NCBI GenBank assembly: GCA_012295275.1
Contig: CM022665.1
Span: 33,972,022-34,036,021 of the forward strand
DNA length: 64,000 nucleotides
DNA from: Chrysomallon squamiferum
Lineage: Eukaryota; Mollusca; Gastropoda; Neomphalida; Peltospiridae
Direction of reading: 5' to 3'
Below are positions 52,875-64,000 of this stretch, piece by piece. Each line of letters begins with the position of its first letter. Positions within the stretch are counted from its first letter, which is position 1. The position numbers and the translations under genes are program-made. The notes below the pieces were generated by a model. It worked only from the letters and a program-made list of their open reading frames with translations, was not told the DNA's origin and did not search any database.

Positions 52875-53235
52875 ATTAGTAGCCATTACCTTGATCCACA
52901 CAAACACGTATAATTTGTTTTCAATAGTTAGGTCAGATTACAGGTTTGATGAGCTCATCTCAAAGGCAGACTTCAGCTGATTAGTGTTATGAGGCAGGCC
53001 ACAATAATTAGCCCTCATTATAGCCAGGTTATTCCTTATCATAACACAATCGTGTGCCAGTAATTGGGTTTATTGTCAAACTGTTTGCCACTTCGCTTTG
53101 ACCTTTACTCATCCACCTTTCCCCACCGTGTGATCCCCTACCGAGGTGAGAGGGTTAAATTGTCACTGACGGTGGCACGCTAGCGAGTTAGAGGGAGAAA
53201 GTCTTTGTGATGCGGCCGCCTTGACCAAGACAAAC
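52875..53235. promoter_or_regulatory. Candidate developmental enhancer / conserved non-coding element
   Basis: This is a 360-base complex block free of simple repeats, between AT-rich flanks. It contains AATAATTAG and CAGTAATTGG homeodomain cores, CAGCTG, TTATTGTC and a nuclear-receptor-like TTTGACCTTT, plus GC-rich DNA with GATGCGGCCGCC near 53209. No coding frame is present. The motif cluster is seen; enhancer function is inferred. Confidence 0.38.
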
Positions 53236-53571
53236 TACCGGTAAAGGCGCGAAAACAAAACAATCGCCACTACGCAGGATCACAATATTAGAAAGACATT
53301 TTAAAAAATGTATGTATTTATTTTTTTTATTTTTCGCTTCATGAAAAAATAGTCAGATGAGTTCCACATAATACTTGTAAAAAAACTGTTACTTTGCACG
53401 CCTTTGATGATGTTGATGGTGATGGTCCAATGATGATTACAAAATAAACCACTTTATTTCATTTTAAATCTTTGTAATCTATCTTATTTTCTTGTTTCTT
53501 TTAGTGATTTATAAATATGTTCATCTTAAAGCTGTATCAACACTTACAATTTTTTATTTATTTATTTATTA

Positions 53572-53602
<31 letters not shown>

Positions 53603-54980
53603 TTTTTTGAAATAGCATTATTTTGTTCATTAGTGTCATTGCACTGATACATTTATTTTCTGTGATACGTCATTTAAAATCGAGACAAAGGAAACAGACG
53701 AACTCGGCCACTTTTGTAAATTAAATTGTGCTTCTCGTTTTCCCTCGTATATTTAGCTACAATATAGGAAACCAAATAGTGATATAAAATACGATAATTA
53801 GCCAGAGTACAGAAGTGAAAATAAAAGAAAGAACAATGGTCTAAATATTTATGAAATATCGATTGAAACGCATTAAGATTTCGTGATTGGAACAAATAAA
53901 TCACTGCAAAAATCTGGAATACCTTTCCATTGTCATGGCAACAAGTAATAAAAATTACAAAGGCTCACTTGCTAATAGTTTAAAGCGGACATTTATTTTT
54001 CTTCCTTTCTTTCTTTTCTTTTGAGAAACAAACTAAATGTATATTTGTTTTCTAAAATTTAATGCAGTCAAAAAAGAAGAGAGAGAGAGCCCAGAGATAC
54101 GAACATACGTGCTCCTAAAATAAATATGAAAACAGACAGAATCCTTTACTCTTTCTTTATTTATTATTACTGTTATTATTATTATTATTCGTTTTGTTAT
54201 TTCTTTTTTCCTTTATTACTTCTATAGTTTATATTTATTTAAAGATTATTCTAAGCCGAAATGTTCAAACGTAATAAATTACATTACACTGCGCTGCAGC
54301 AATATTTAAATATAGGTATTTGAAAGATTTGAATCTGTTTTCAATAATCGGACAAATTAGGGAAGAGAAGATAAGAATTATGTGTATATAATTTCTAATG
54401 TTGTTAATATTGTTACAAACACAAACAATACAAAGGACGAGGAAGGGAAATATAATTATTGTATATGTTATGAAAAACATCCACTTAATCCATTAGAGAA
54501 AAAAGAACCATAGAATATATCTTAATAGAAGAACAAACAAAAAAACAACCACTTTATTTTAAATTTAAAATAATTTTTTTTTCTTCTATTACAGTTGTCT
54601 AAACATAGACTGTTTCTTTGTGCACCCGCATGTACAAACCACCCTGTAAAGCACCAGAACACATCGCGAGCAAAGACTTGTCAGGGGATGTAAAACTATC
54701 TCTCCTACAACCGTAACCAGAGTTAGATTTATTTCATTTAAATCTTTTACATCACAGGCACAAATCCTAACATCATCTGTGTTAAAATATGATTTACTTG
54801 TTTATCTTGCCGCAACCCGATTCGAAATAACGAAACTCGAGCACTCGTCCGTGTTCTAATTATTTTATTGCGTTGTATAATATTATTTCTTTTATTCTTT
54901 CTGCGGTTCAAGCGTTTCTTCTTGTAAATAGTTTAATATAATAAATAATGTTTAATTACTTGCACGCTTCTAGGAATGTG
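53236..54980. other. Intergenic DNA, no gene seen
   Basis: TTTA/ATT low complexity at 53553-53608, a further ATT array near 54170-54188, short ORFs only. Confidence 0.6.
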
Positions 54981-54984
54981 ACAC

Positions 54985-55145
54985 GGTAGATTTATGGTAT
55001 AGACATACGCGGGGCTACAGTTATGTGTATACGGCTATAAGCGGACTTGTTTTCGCTGAGCTTCTTGTGTGTGCAGGGGGTAGAGAGGAGCGTCGCCGCT
55101 ACCCAGACGCCGTGGTGCCGAACATACTGAATATAAACTGAGCAG
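54985..55145. promoter_or_regulatory. Short GC-rich island
   Basis: About 150 bases of unusually high GC and CpG (GGAGCGTCGCCGCTACCCAG near 55088), followed at once by AT-rich DNA. It holds no ORF. It may be a promoter or a boundary-type site; the sequence does not decide. Confidence 0.22.
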
Positions 55146-58120
55146 ACAGAGATACTCAAGATTTTTTTTTTTTTTTTTTTCGGGCTTCCATTGAAATGAA
55201 AAAATAGAATGAGTAGAGGGAGAGAGAGACAGTAAAAAAATAAAAATGATAGATTTAATTTAAAGATAGGGAGAGTATTTTTCTTGAATTCATTTAGGTT
55301 TTTCTTCTTTCTTTTTTTTAATTATTATTATTAAATTAATTAATTATTTTTATTTTATTTATTTCTAAAATGCATAATGTCATGAAGGAGAGAAAAAAAA
55401 AACAACAAATGGGCATCATTAATTTGAAACTGGTACATAAATTTCCAAAGAAAATAATTTAATATGCCAAAAGGCAATAATTTCTATTACTGATATATCG
55501 GATGATTATACTGATTGTTAACGTGGTATTAAAAATGCCACTGTTCTTTTATTCTTTCTTTCTTTTTTTTTGTTTTTTTTTTTTCCTTTTTTCCTTTTTT
55601 CTTTTTCATTAACAGAACATATATTTTAAAGTTAAAGATAATTTGAAAAATCTAAAACGTTTACAGTTGTTAATGGAAAAAAATTTAAAAGAAATTATTC
55701 TTATTGTGATGTAGTTAACTTCTAAATAAATATTTTAAAAATCTACAAAAAGCAACATTAGTCTAGTTAATATAAAATTTAAAACAAAATTAATATCTTG
55801 TAACATCTAAATTTTAATTGTCTTTAATTATATATTTATTCAAGCGAAAGAAATGAAAAAAACAAAACAAAGATGGCTTATTCGACATAATGTGTTAATT
55901 TCTCAGGAATGTCAAAAAGTAAAATTTTAATATATTAAAATAGCATTAAAATATATATAATAATAAAATAGTATTTTAAAAAGATTATATATATATAATT
56001 TTGACAATAATGTTATTTATATTTATTTATTTATTATTTTTATATTTTTTATTAGTAGTATTTTTTAAATTATTATTAGTAGTAGTATTTTAAATAAATT
56101 GTAGTTTTGAAATATCATTAATTTATATATATAAACATTTAAAATTACAATTTTACAAATAATAAAAGCTTTCTAAATTGTGGATCAAAAACCAATAACA
56201 GGATAGGAATTAAAAATACTTTGAATACTACCAGAAATATATTCTCTTATTTAACATTAGAACTATCAAATTCGCTGTGAGATTTTAATTCATATAGAGA
56301 TAATTATTTGTTTTAAAAAAAAATAAACAATATATCAGTTCATCGACATCCCAGCAAAATGAAACATAGTCTTACAAATTAAGTAAAATTTTAATATATT
56401 AACAATACTTTTGCATCTAAAATAGATTACAGCTGTGAAAAAATAGTATTATATTTGAGTATCGGTAATTCTCAGCACTAGGAGCATTAGGGTTTTACAT
56501 ATTCTCTTTAGGTGAACGCAAAAATATCAATATTCTTTCTCATTATATATGATGACAATATTTAGTCTTATCCATTTACTTAAATTCTTCACAAACGTAT
56601 CATACAGAGATTAAAAGTGTATTTCACATGTGTGAGTGTGTGTGTGTATAGTCAGCTTTAAATTATATAATAACAATGTATGGCGTAATTATTCTATTAG
56701 CATAAAATAATATTTTCATTATATAAATATAATTTTTTTAAAGTGTCTTTCTTGTTTGAAAATTAATATATATCCGCGACAAAATTCGTTAAATTAAAGA
56801 AATACTCTTTGATAATTTTACAAGACCCCATCATAAAACCAAATAATATCATCTTATAAAGTAATATATGATAAATCTTATAAGCGCAAAACTTAATGTT
56901 ATTTAAATTATGATTATTATTATTATTATTAATGCATACAGAAATGCATTATATATTTTATCGACTGCATTATAAAGTACTGTACATTATTTTACGACAT
57001 CTAAAAATAGATAAATATATAATAAATATAAATTTTAAAAATTAATAATAATAACAACAACAATAATAATATATTGAATAAATGAATACAATATATATTT
57101 TATCGATTACCTTATAAAGTATTTCATGACACCCCATCCCTAAGAATGATATTGAGTGAAGAAGTTCAAGGACGAGAATGATGAAATGACCAACGGACAT
57201 TAAAGTGTTTAAATACTCAGCAGTCGTGGACTGTTTGTTTAGCACAGGTCGACATCTTCACCGACTCCGACTCTGACCAAAACATGGCCAAATAAACATA
57301 TGCTTCACCTTTGATCACGGCTACGGTAATGCTAGAACGGCAAAAGGGCATAAAATTACATAGTAAATACATGTATACAGTCCGAGATCTAAACATTTAC
57401 ATTTAGAGTGGTATGTCTTTAACAAACACGCATTGACTTGTGAATTTTGTAAATGCTTTGAAAATATACCAAATATGGTAAATCAAATGAAAAAAGAAAA
57501 AGAAGAGAAAAAAGAAAGAAAAGTATTTGTACTAAAATATGTGATGACAAAATGTTTTATATAAGAATAATTCGCTGCGATGAAAAGTAAGAAACAGTGA
57601 TATAATATACATTTATTACGTATTATATGTTTCTTCTTAGTATTTTGTTTTATTTTAAACAGTGTTTTTACTCTATCCCTCCGACACATAATATTTATAA
57701 TAAGCAGTCCGTGTAGGTGTGTATTAAAAGGAGAAAAGATCATGTAAAAATTCTGAGGTAACACATAGTGAGTATATGGCATACTCTTATATAAAAAAAT
57801 GCATATCTATTACATACGATACATTCACATTTAATTTAACTTGGTGTAGAAAAAAAAATAAAACATGAAAGAAAAAAGAAAACAAACCAAAAAACGATAG
57901 ACTACCCTTGTCAACCTTTTTAATATTCGAAGCCTTTTTTTGATCTTACATTTTCGTGTTTGAATATCACGTGGGGGTAACTCAAGAAACCGCAGACATA
58001 TTTGAAATATCGTATATCTAAATTAAACACAGTCAAATGAATACTTACCAATCCTAATTCACATTACAGTTTGATCAAACCAGACATCCTTGCGCCAGTC
58101 TTACGCACCCAGTAAAATAA
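55146..58120. other. Very AT-rich intergenic DNA, no gene seen
   Basis: A T run at 55161-55180, T/TTTC-rich at 55545-55605, and scattered TA and ATT microsatellites. No ORF above 99 codons and no recognised domain. Confidence 0.65.
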
Positions 58121-58122
58121 AA

Positions 58123-58162
58123 CGTTACTAATTTATTACTCAGTAGTAATAAATTAGTAACG
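58123..58162. repeat. Perfect inverted repeat, 18-bp arms, 4-base loop
   Basis: Arm CGTTACTAATTTATTACT (58123-58140) and its exact complement (58145-58162) flank CAGT. It can form a cruciform or RNA hairpin. No transposon termini or coding DNA adjoin. Confidence 0.9.
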
Positions 58163-58203
58163 GTCAGTGCATGGCGACTATTTATTTTTATTTTTTATTA
58201 TTA

Positions 58204-58229
58204 TTTTTTTTTTTTTTTTTTTTTTTTTT
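58204..58229. repeat. Poly-T run (26 T)
   Basis: Uninterrupted thymines, 40 bases after the inverted repeat. Confidence 0.9.
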
Positions 58230-59389
58230 AAACCTTGTTATAAAAGCAAATAAAACAATAATTTTGTAATTTAAATTTTATTGAAAGGTTTACGGTGTAT
58301 CTAATTTCTCTAAAGGGTGGTCAAACGGTTTTACCAATGCTGTAAGACTATTACACGCGCGTTACTTTAGACCATAAAAATTCGTGTGTTCAAACGTGGG
58401 AGTATCGTTTCGCGTTTCCCAAACACAGAATGCACAGACATAGATCTTTTGTTTGCGCTGATACTATCTGCAGTCTGTTGTATTTCATGGTACTTGGTTT
58501 ACAGACGTATCTTTCTGAGGTTAGATCACCCAGAGATTGCCTTTCTTAACTTCGCCCGCCATTTTCCAGCAAAATGAAAATATATAACCTCCCTTGTCTG
58601 ACATCACGTGTTTTTAAATGCTTGACTTTCTTCTAATTATTATTTATAGTCTTGTTCAGATTTTGTAAATTTGTTTGTTTGTTTGTTGTTTCCATCATTA
58701 TTATTATTATTATTATTATTAAAGTAGTGGTAGTAGTAGGAATAATAGTAGCAGTTGTAATAATACTAATGATAGTAGTAGTAGTTTTTGTTATTCTGTC
58801 TCTTCGTCTTCGTCTCACTTTCTGTTAATTATATTAATCTGAAAAATATATTCTCGGATATTTTCTTGCATTAAGGGGGAGATATATTTTAACTTTTTAA
58901 TACAAAATATTACACTGAAAACAATAATATCTTTGAACATTGTTTTGATTCCATTTTTAACGGACAAATCACTTCGATCAGACAAAAGATTAGTTCTCAG
59001 TTTTTAGTCTTATTCTGAATCAATCTAAAACGAAAAATACATCAACAATAATAATCTGTAAAACTAACTGAATAGAATATAATATAATTTTTAACAAATA
59101 TATAACTTAAGTTTAATTATGTAATTATCACAAATTGCATATGTGAATTATAATAACATTACAATTATTATTGTTGTTGTTGTCGTCGTTGTTATTACTG
59201 TCGTTGTTATTATTACTGGTGGTGGTGGTAGTAGTAATAATAATGATACATAGAACTGTTTGTACTATTATTTGTATTACACTACTACTTATGCTTTTGG
59301 AAGAAGATATTTAGTTTTTGAGGAAATATAACCACTAAAGTCTTTTTGTATCAAATGACGGTTTTTATTATTTATCTTTTCCCATATCT
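58230..59389. other. Intergenic DNA, no gene seen
   Basis: ATT/AGT arrays at 58697-58790 and ATT/GTT/GGT arrays at 59164-59240. A 63-codon ORF (58386-58577) has no recognised domain. Confidence 0.6.
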
Positions 59390-59800
59390 ATCCTGTATTA
59401 TTCTTCTCTATTTTCTTTTTTTCTCAGGCGTTTTTACCACCCTGGAAGTTATGTTCAAACTACTGGGGGTATTTTTTCCACGTTATTTCATACACGTTAA
59501 TCTTCTCATAACGTTAAGGTTATTTTTTAATCCGTCTTAATAAGCAGGTGTTTAATTTTCTTTAAAAAATTATTTACTGATGGTCAAAGGTTTTTGGTTT
59601 TCTGAGGGTGCTTTGGCCAACAGCTACTTTGTTTATTAAATAACAGTCTTCATTACTTGATATCTTCGTAGGATTATTCTCCATATATTTTCTTCTTCTT
59701 CTTTCTTTAGCTTTTACGACCCTGGAGGTTCTACTGGGGGTCCTTTTCCGCATCGGTTCTTATACGTTAAGCTTCCATTAGCTTCTCGAATGTCTGTTTT
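59390..59800 (+). repeat. Two diverged copies of a roughly 115-bp block, about 285 bp apart
   Basis: Copy A (about 59390-59510) and copy B (about 59675-59790) both run T-rich, CAG or TAG, then a GTTTTTAC/CTTTTAC stretch, ACCCTGGA(A/G)GTT, CTACTGGGGGT, a T-rich gap and TACACGTTAA/TATACGTTAA. Copy A translates as TTLEVMFKLLGVFFPR and copy B as TTLEVLLGVLFRIGSYTL in corresponding frames. This suggests a repeated, once-coding element or a duplicated exon. No family is assigned. Confidence 0.6.
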
Positions 59801-61067
59801 AGGTTTCTGTTCTGGACAGAAATCTGCGGTAAGGTCAGAGTTTGTGCCCATCTCTACCGTGCCTGAGTCATAATTGAATACGAGCATTTTAATTGTGTTT
59901 TCCCTATTGTGTCTTGTTTGCTTATAAAATGTAAATATTATTTCACGCTAATCATCCAGTGATAGATTACTTATTATGATAGATTATTTTATAATGTTAA
60001 TATTGCGAATCGTTTCGGCTGTGATGCATCAGTAAATGGTGTAGATAATAAGTATCTGATGAACGATCTTTAAATACTTGTTCGCAATAATTAAGTTATT
60101 TTTACCGTTCACGGATTTGTAAGTATATTTACTCTAATATATAACAAACACACATATATAAATACATACATATATAGATACATACATAAATATATATAAG
60201 CATTTAATAATTTAAATATGTAACATATCATTCAATAATATGTTATTTAATACTATTTGTATATGACATCTTTTAATCATTTTAAATTATTAATGTCACT
60301 TAGCAGCGTCTATGTTTGACGTATTATTTAAATCTGATATTTGTATCATGTGTGTGTGTGCGTGTATGTATGTATCTACAGAATACTTATGTATCTCATT
60401 TGACAACATTTATACTTAATGTTACATAACATATGCACGACATATATCCGAAATAATCACGAGTTACATGTAATATCAGAATGCAACAAACATCACTTTT
60501 TAAATACGAAATGTTGACTAAAATTATAAAAATAATTAAAATATACTTACATTTTAAAATACTATATGTCCTGTTTGTATTATATATTTTTGTTACTATA
60601 TCATGAAATAAGTGTCTGAAATAAACAAAAACAAAAGTCGTTTTAAAAACTTTCACTAGTTATAATTGATTGATTAATCTGTTTCATTGTTTTCATCCAG
60701 TTACGTCATTTCCTAGCTGAACAGTTCTCTTGTGTAGTCTGCTGCCACTCAATTGGTTTTAATCATTGACTCATTGTGGCATATTGTCCTTGACACATGA
60801 TCAAAAACGGTCGATTGTGTCCGTCATTTCTCTCGCGCTATTTCACCGATTAGTATCGTCGTCTGCCTTTCGTTCTTGTTTATTTCAAACTCTTTATTTT
60901 GTGCTTTGAGTTTATTAGTCATGTTGTTTAAAGATTACGCAGCCTCTGAATGATCTGAAATGAAGCAGTTATGGTAATTATAGGGTTTTTTTAATTTTAA
61001 AATTATTATCGTTGGTTTTATTTTTGTTGTTGTTACAATTATTATCATCATTTATTATTATTATTAT

Positions 61068-61100
<33 letters not shown>

Positions 61101-61281
61101 AAGTAGCAGTAGTAGTAATGATAGCTGTTGTAGTTTAGTACTAGTAATGTAGTAGCTGTAGCAGCAGTAGCAGTAGCAGTAGGAATTTCGGTGTAATAGT
61201 AGTGGTGTAATAGTGGTTGTAATAGTAATGGCATTGTTAAAAATATTGCATTAATAAGAATCCAGAATATAAATTTCTTGC
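59801..61281. other. Intergenic DNA, no gene supported
   Basis: Mostly AT-rich. CATA low complexity lies at 60140-60200 and ATT/AGT/AGC trinucleotide arrays at about 61052-61240. A complex stretch at 60700-60900 has TTTAATCATTG-type homeodomain cores and might be regulatory. Confidence 0.5.
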
Positions 61282-61788
61282 TTTGAGTTGCGAGCTAAAA
61301 TCCGAGTGACGAGCCAGTTGGCACGACGAACAACACAACATTCGCCCAACATCCCGCCTTTCACTCGTTTGCTTCACGCGGTTACCTCGCCGTGGAAACA
61401 TCTCTGTTGTGTTATGCTCACGATTTATGCAGTATTTTGCCAAATTACCATGGATCCTAAGAAAGTTAGTGCAAAGGACAGTGCTGAAAAGAAGAAGTGG
61501 ATGATGTCCATTGAATTAAAGTATGAAATCATAGAAAAACATGAGCGAGGTGAGCGTGTAGTTAACATGGCTAGGCATTACAAGCGTAGTAATTTTTCGA
61601 TATGTACCACACTGAAGCAGAAGGAATCGATAAAGTCTACAACTCCAGCCAAAGGCGTTAAAATAATTTCTACGCTGCGGAGCTCTGTCCATGAAAAGAT
61701 TTTTGGAAAATTGATTTGATATACGAGCAAGTTTGAGTTACGAGCTCGGTCACGGAACGAATTAAACTCGTAAGTCAAGGTAGCACTG
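61282..61788 (+). mobile_element. Tigger/pogo-type DNA transposon, 5'-truncated and internally deleted
   Basis: The 3' end is TCGTAAGTCAAGGTAGCACTG followed by TA. Reverse-complemented, it starts CAGTGCTACCTTGACTTACG, the typical pogo/Tigger terminal repeat. The matching 5' repeat is missing; the element starts abruptly near 61282. It contains the N-terminal part of a CENP-B-like transposase gene (61450-61719), then goes straight to the 3' non-coding end. The catalytic DDE core is deleted. It cannot mobilise on its own. Confidence 0.8.
61450..61719 (+). pseudogene. Transposase fragment, CENP-B/pogo N-terminal DNA-binding region
   Basis: The likely original start is the ATG at 61450, where MDPKKVSAKDSAEKKKWMMS begins; the longer frame from 61288 includes upstream element DNA. 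Residues about 18-65 (IELKYEIIEKHERGERVVNM and ARHYKRSNFSICTTLKQKE) form the helix-turn-helix of the CENP-B/psq class: basic, with an I-x-x-x-E-x-G heptad and the Y-x-x-S helix. The TTPAKGVKIISTLRSSVHEK segment is the usual linker to the second HTH. After KIFGKLI the frame stops at 61717-61719, so only about 89 of the roughly 450-600 residues usual for Tigger transposases remain. The second HTH and DDE domain are absent. Confidence 0.8.
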
Positions 61789-61832
61789 TATTTTGAATTT
61801 TGCTTATTGTATTGCATGCTTACAATGCTTCA

Positions 61833-61833
<1 letters not shown>

Positions 61834-61888
<55 letters not shown>
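61834..61888. repeat. (AAT)n microsatellite
   Basis: About 18 AAT units, 45 bases after the Tigger end. Confidence 0.95.
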
Positions 61889-61895
<7 letters not shown>

Positions 61896-64000
61896 ATAAA
61901 AAGATACATAGATACATAGACACATAGACAGACAGATGAATAAACAAATAATCCACCAATTTCAAATAAATTATAATCAGTAATGACATAGTGTCAAATA
62001 ATGTATTTCATTTTCTATTACAAATTTTATAAAAATGAAAAGAATAATATCTTTATTTTGAAATATATTTGAATTGTATATAAGTTTAGAGAAAAGTCTT
62101 GTTTGTGTAATACAGTTAAAAAGTGAAAAAGTTCATAATAATAATGATGATAATAATAATATTATTATTTTTTGTTCTTGTTGTTGTTGCTGCTGCTGCT
62201 GTTGTTGGTATTACTATTGTTATTATCATCATCATTGTTATTGTTGTTATATATTCATAATCGTTATTATTTTTATATTAATTCAGAGAATGTCAGGTAT
62301 AAAAATTTATATCCAAAAGTTACATTATTGATAAAATACTGATTTTTTAAATTATATTTAATTGTTGTTTTTGCTGCTACCTTTAATGTATAAAAATTGT
62401 TATTTATTTCTTACCTTTGTGTTAAACACGTCAAAAAATTATGTAATTTTTCATCGCATCAACAATATTATAAGCCTGGGGAGAACGAAGTCATCGAATT
62501 TTGTGATTCTAAGTAACAGTTTAACTGTTGTTATTCTGAATTATTATTATTATTATTTGTTGTGTTTTTATTATTTATTATTTTTTTATTTTATTATTTT
62601 TATTATTATTTTTTGTTTTTTATTTTTTATTTGTTTTTGTCTGTTGAAGTATGTGTTAAAAACTATGTTGAACACAAAATTGTAGAGTATGTAAACGCAG
62701 GATTTTAGTGTTAAAAGTAATATTTAGTGTACGTTATGTATTTATGATTTTAATAAATATTAAACTTAGGATTTAGTGTATATTATAACACAGGATATCA
62801 GTAAATATTAGACACAGAATTTAATATATATATATATATATATATATGTTATTCTTATGATTTGTCAATAATTATAATTGTAGGGATTTATTATTTATTT
62901 TATGCGTTTACTGAAATTACAAGTTTTTCTATTAAAAGACTAACGTTTCTCAGACTATTCACTTAGGAAATTTTTATGCACGTTAAAAACACTGCACATA
63001 CCACGTTTAAAATGACCTTCACATTTCTTAAGAGACAAAAATGTCCATAAATTAGAAAAACAAAACGTGTTTAGCTAGGATTAAACCACTTTGTTAGTGA
63101 GTACTAACTTAAAATGTTAATTTCGATTTTGTTTTAAGTTCACTTTTACAATAAACATCCAAATCACGTTTTAAGACTCAAATGTTCAAACTGAAATGTT
63201 TGAGAATATAAAAGATATATATATATATATATATAAGTAAAGGAAAATAAAGTGCATTATCATTGCGGAGAAATAAAATAATAATAATAATTAATACCAG
63301 TGGTGGTAGTGGTTGAGATAATGATGGGAAATGGGTTCTTATTAAGGACATAAATAAACATCTGCAGAATTTTTAAAATAAATCATTTAGCTGTTTTACT
63401 AGAATAAAATATTCCATGTAAAAATATCTCGTATATAAAAAGTGTAGAATGTTTTTTAAGATTTAAAATATTAACTATACATTATTTTATTATACAGTAT
63501 TATACGCGAAATTAATATGTAAAGCAGATTTATAACATTTAAGTGTTTATATTCATATAAAACGCATTCTGTATTTTATAATTGTGTAGATAATCAAGTA
63601 TTTTAATAACATTTATCTAGGGAGAATACAGCAGGCACTGAAATGTAATGTTTAAAAAAACCAATAAGATGAAAATCCAACAGGCTTTTGTAACATAATT
63701 TTGAAAAATATTAACTGATAAATTCAAATAAATTATTAAAAAATATCTTGGTACATCTAACATCGTTCTTAATTTTAGATAAAAATAGTATTAAAGAAAA
63801 CAGTCTTGAAATTTGAAGCTTAAATATATTAACTGGAAAAAATAAAATAATAAGTCTTAAATGTATCGTATTAAAATATAAGATGGTAATTATCCAGAAG
63901 GCCTTGAAATGTGATGACACACACACAAATATATTTATATATATATATATACATATTGTCTGTGTCGAGGAAATGTTAGCAGTTATGTTTACGTTTATTT
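61889..64000. other. AT-rich intergenic DNA to the window end
   Basis: AAT/GTT/GCT arrays at 62135-62275, ATT/TTTA low complexity at 62538-62640, TA arrays at 62824-62848, 63213-63233 and about 63936-63950. The ORFs here are low-complexity translations. No gene recognised. Confidence 0.65.

Overview
The window reads as a metazoan nuclear genome segment: AT-rich, dense in microsatellites and homopolymers, with spliced rather than contiguous coding sequence, very long introns, a tRNA-derived SINE and decayed pogo/Tigger-type DNA transposons. No bacterial, organellar or viral gene organisation is visible. The repeat flavour (ATT, CATA and GA/CT arrays, TA-flanked elements with TATAAGTCGAC-type ends) and a sharp switch from CpG-poor to CpG-retaining DNA suggest an invertebrate with mosaic gene-body methylation. 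My best guess is a mollusc, perhaps a cephalopod, but that is inference.

The only host gene I can support is the 3' end of a WD40-repeat protein gene on the + strand. Bases 1-2228 are intron, 2229-2316 is the penultimate coding exon, 2317-14182 is an 11.9 kb intron, and 14183-14296 is the last coding exon with stop codon. The two exons join in phase 0 and together make a final WD40 blade plus a short Lys/Glu-rich tail. The transcribed region may extend to a poly(A) signal near 17.48 kb, close to where CpG density jumps (about 18.5 kb). Inside the large intron are complex, non-repetitive stretches (7.55-8.80, 9.54-9.96 and 10.50-10.90 kb) that could be conserved non-coding elements.

From 18.5 kb to the end I find no convincing host coding exon. 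The DNA is microsatellite-rich and interrupted by CpG-rich or balanced-composition islands (20.4-21.0, 28.9-29.2, 31.9-32.2, 35.6-36.4, 45.9-47.5, 48.6-48.9, 51.3-51.5, 52.9-53.2, 55.0-55.1 kb). Some have promoter-like motifs and good splice donors. One reading is a regulatory gene desert, or a long first intron of a neighbouring gene, beside a bystander WD40 gene.

Mobile-element remnants: a TA-flanked TIR element (732-1521), a Tigger-like end with a hairpin (24135-24260), a tRNA-type SINE beside a 34-bp tandem array (34.2-34.6 kb), a 76-bp dispersed repeat at 13.7 and 34.7 kb, a minus-strand FLYWCH zinc-finger fragment (44113-44400), a duplicated block at 59.4-59.8 kb, and an internally deleted Tigger/CENP-B-type transposase gene (61282-61788). 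I did not find a CRISPR array, an operon or a clearly new system. The strongest non-trivial signals are the CpG boundary, the repeat-embedded splice acceptor, the FLYWCH fragment and the island at 46-47.5 kb.
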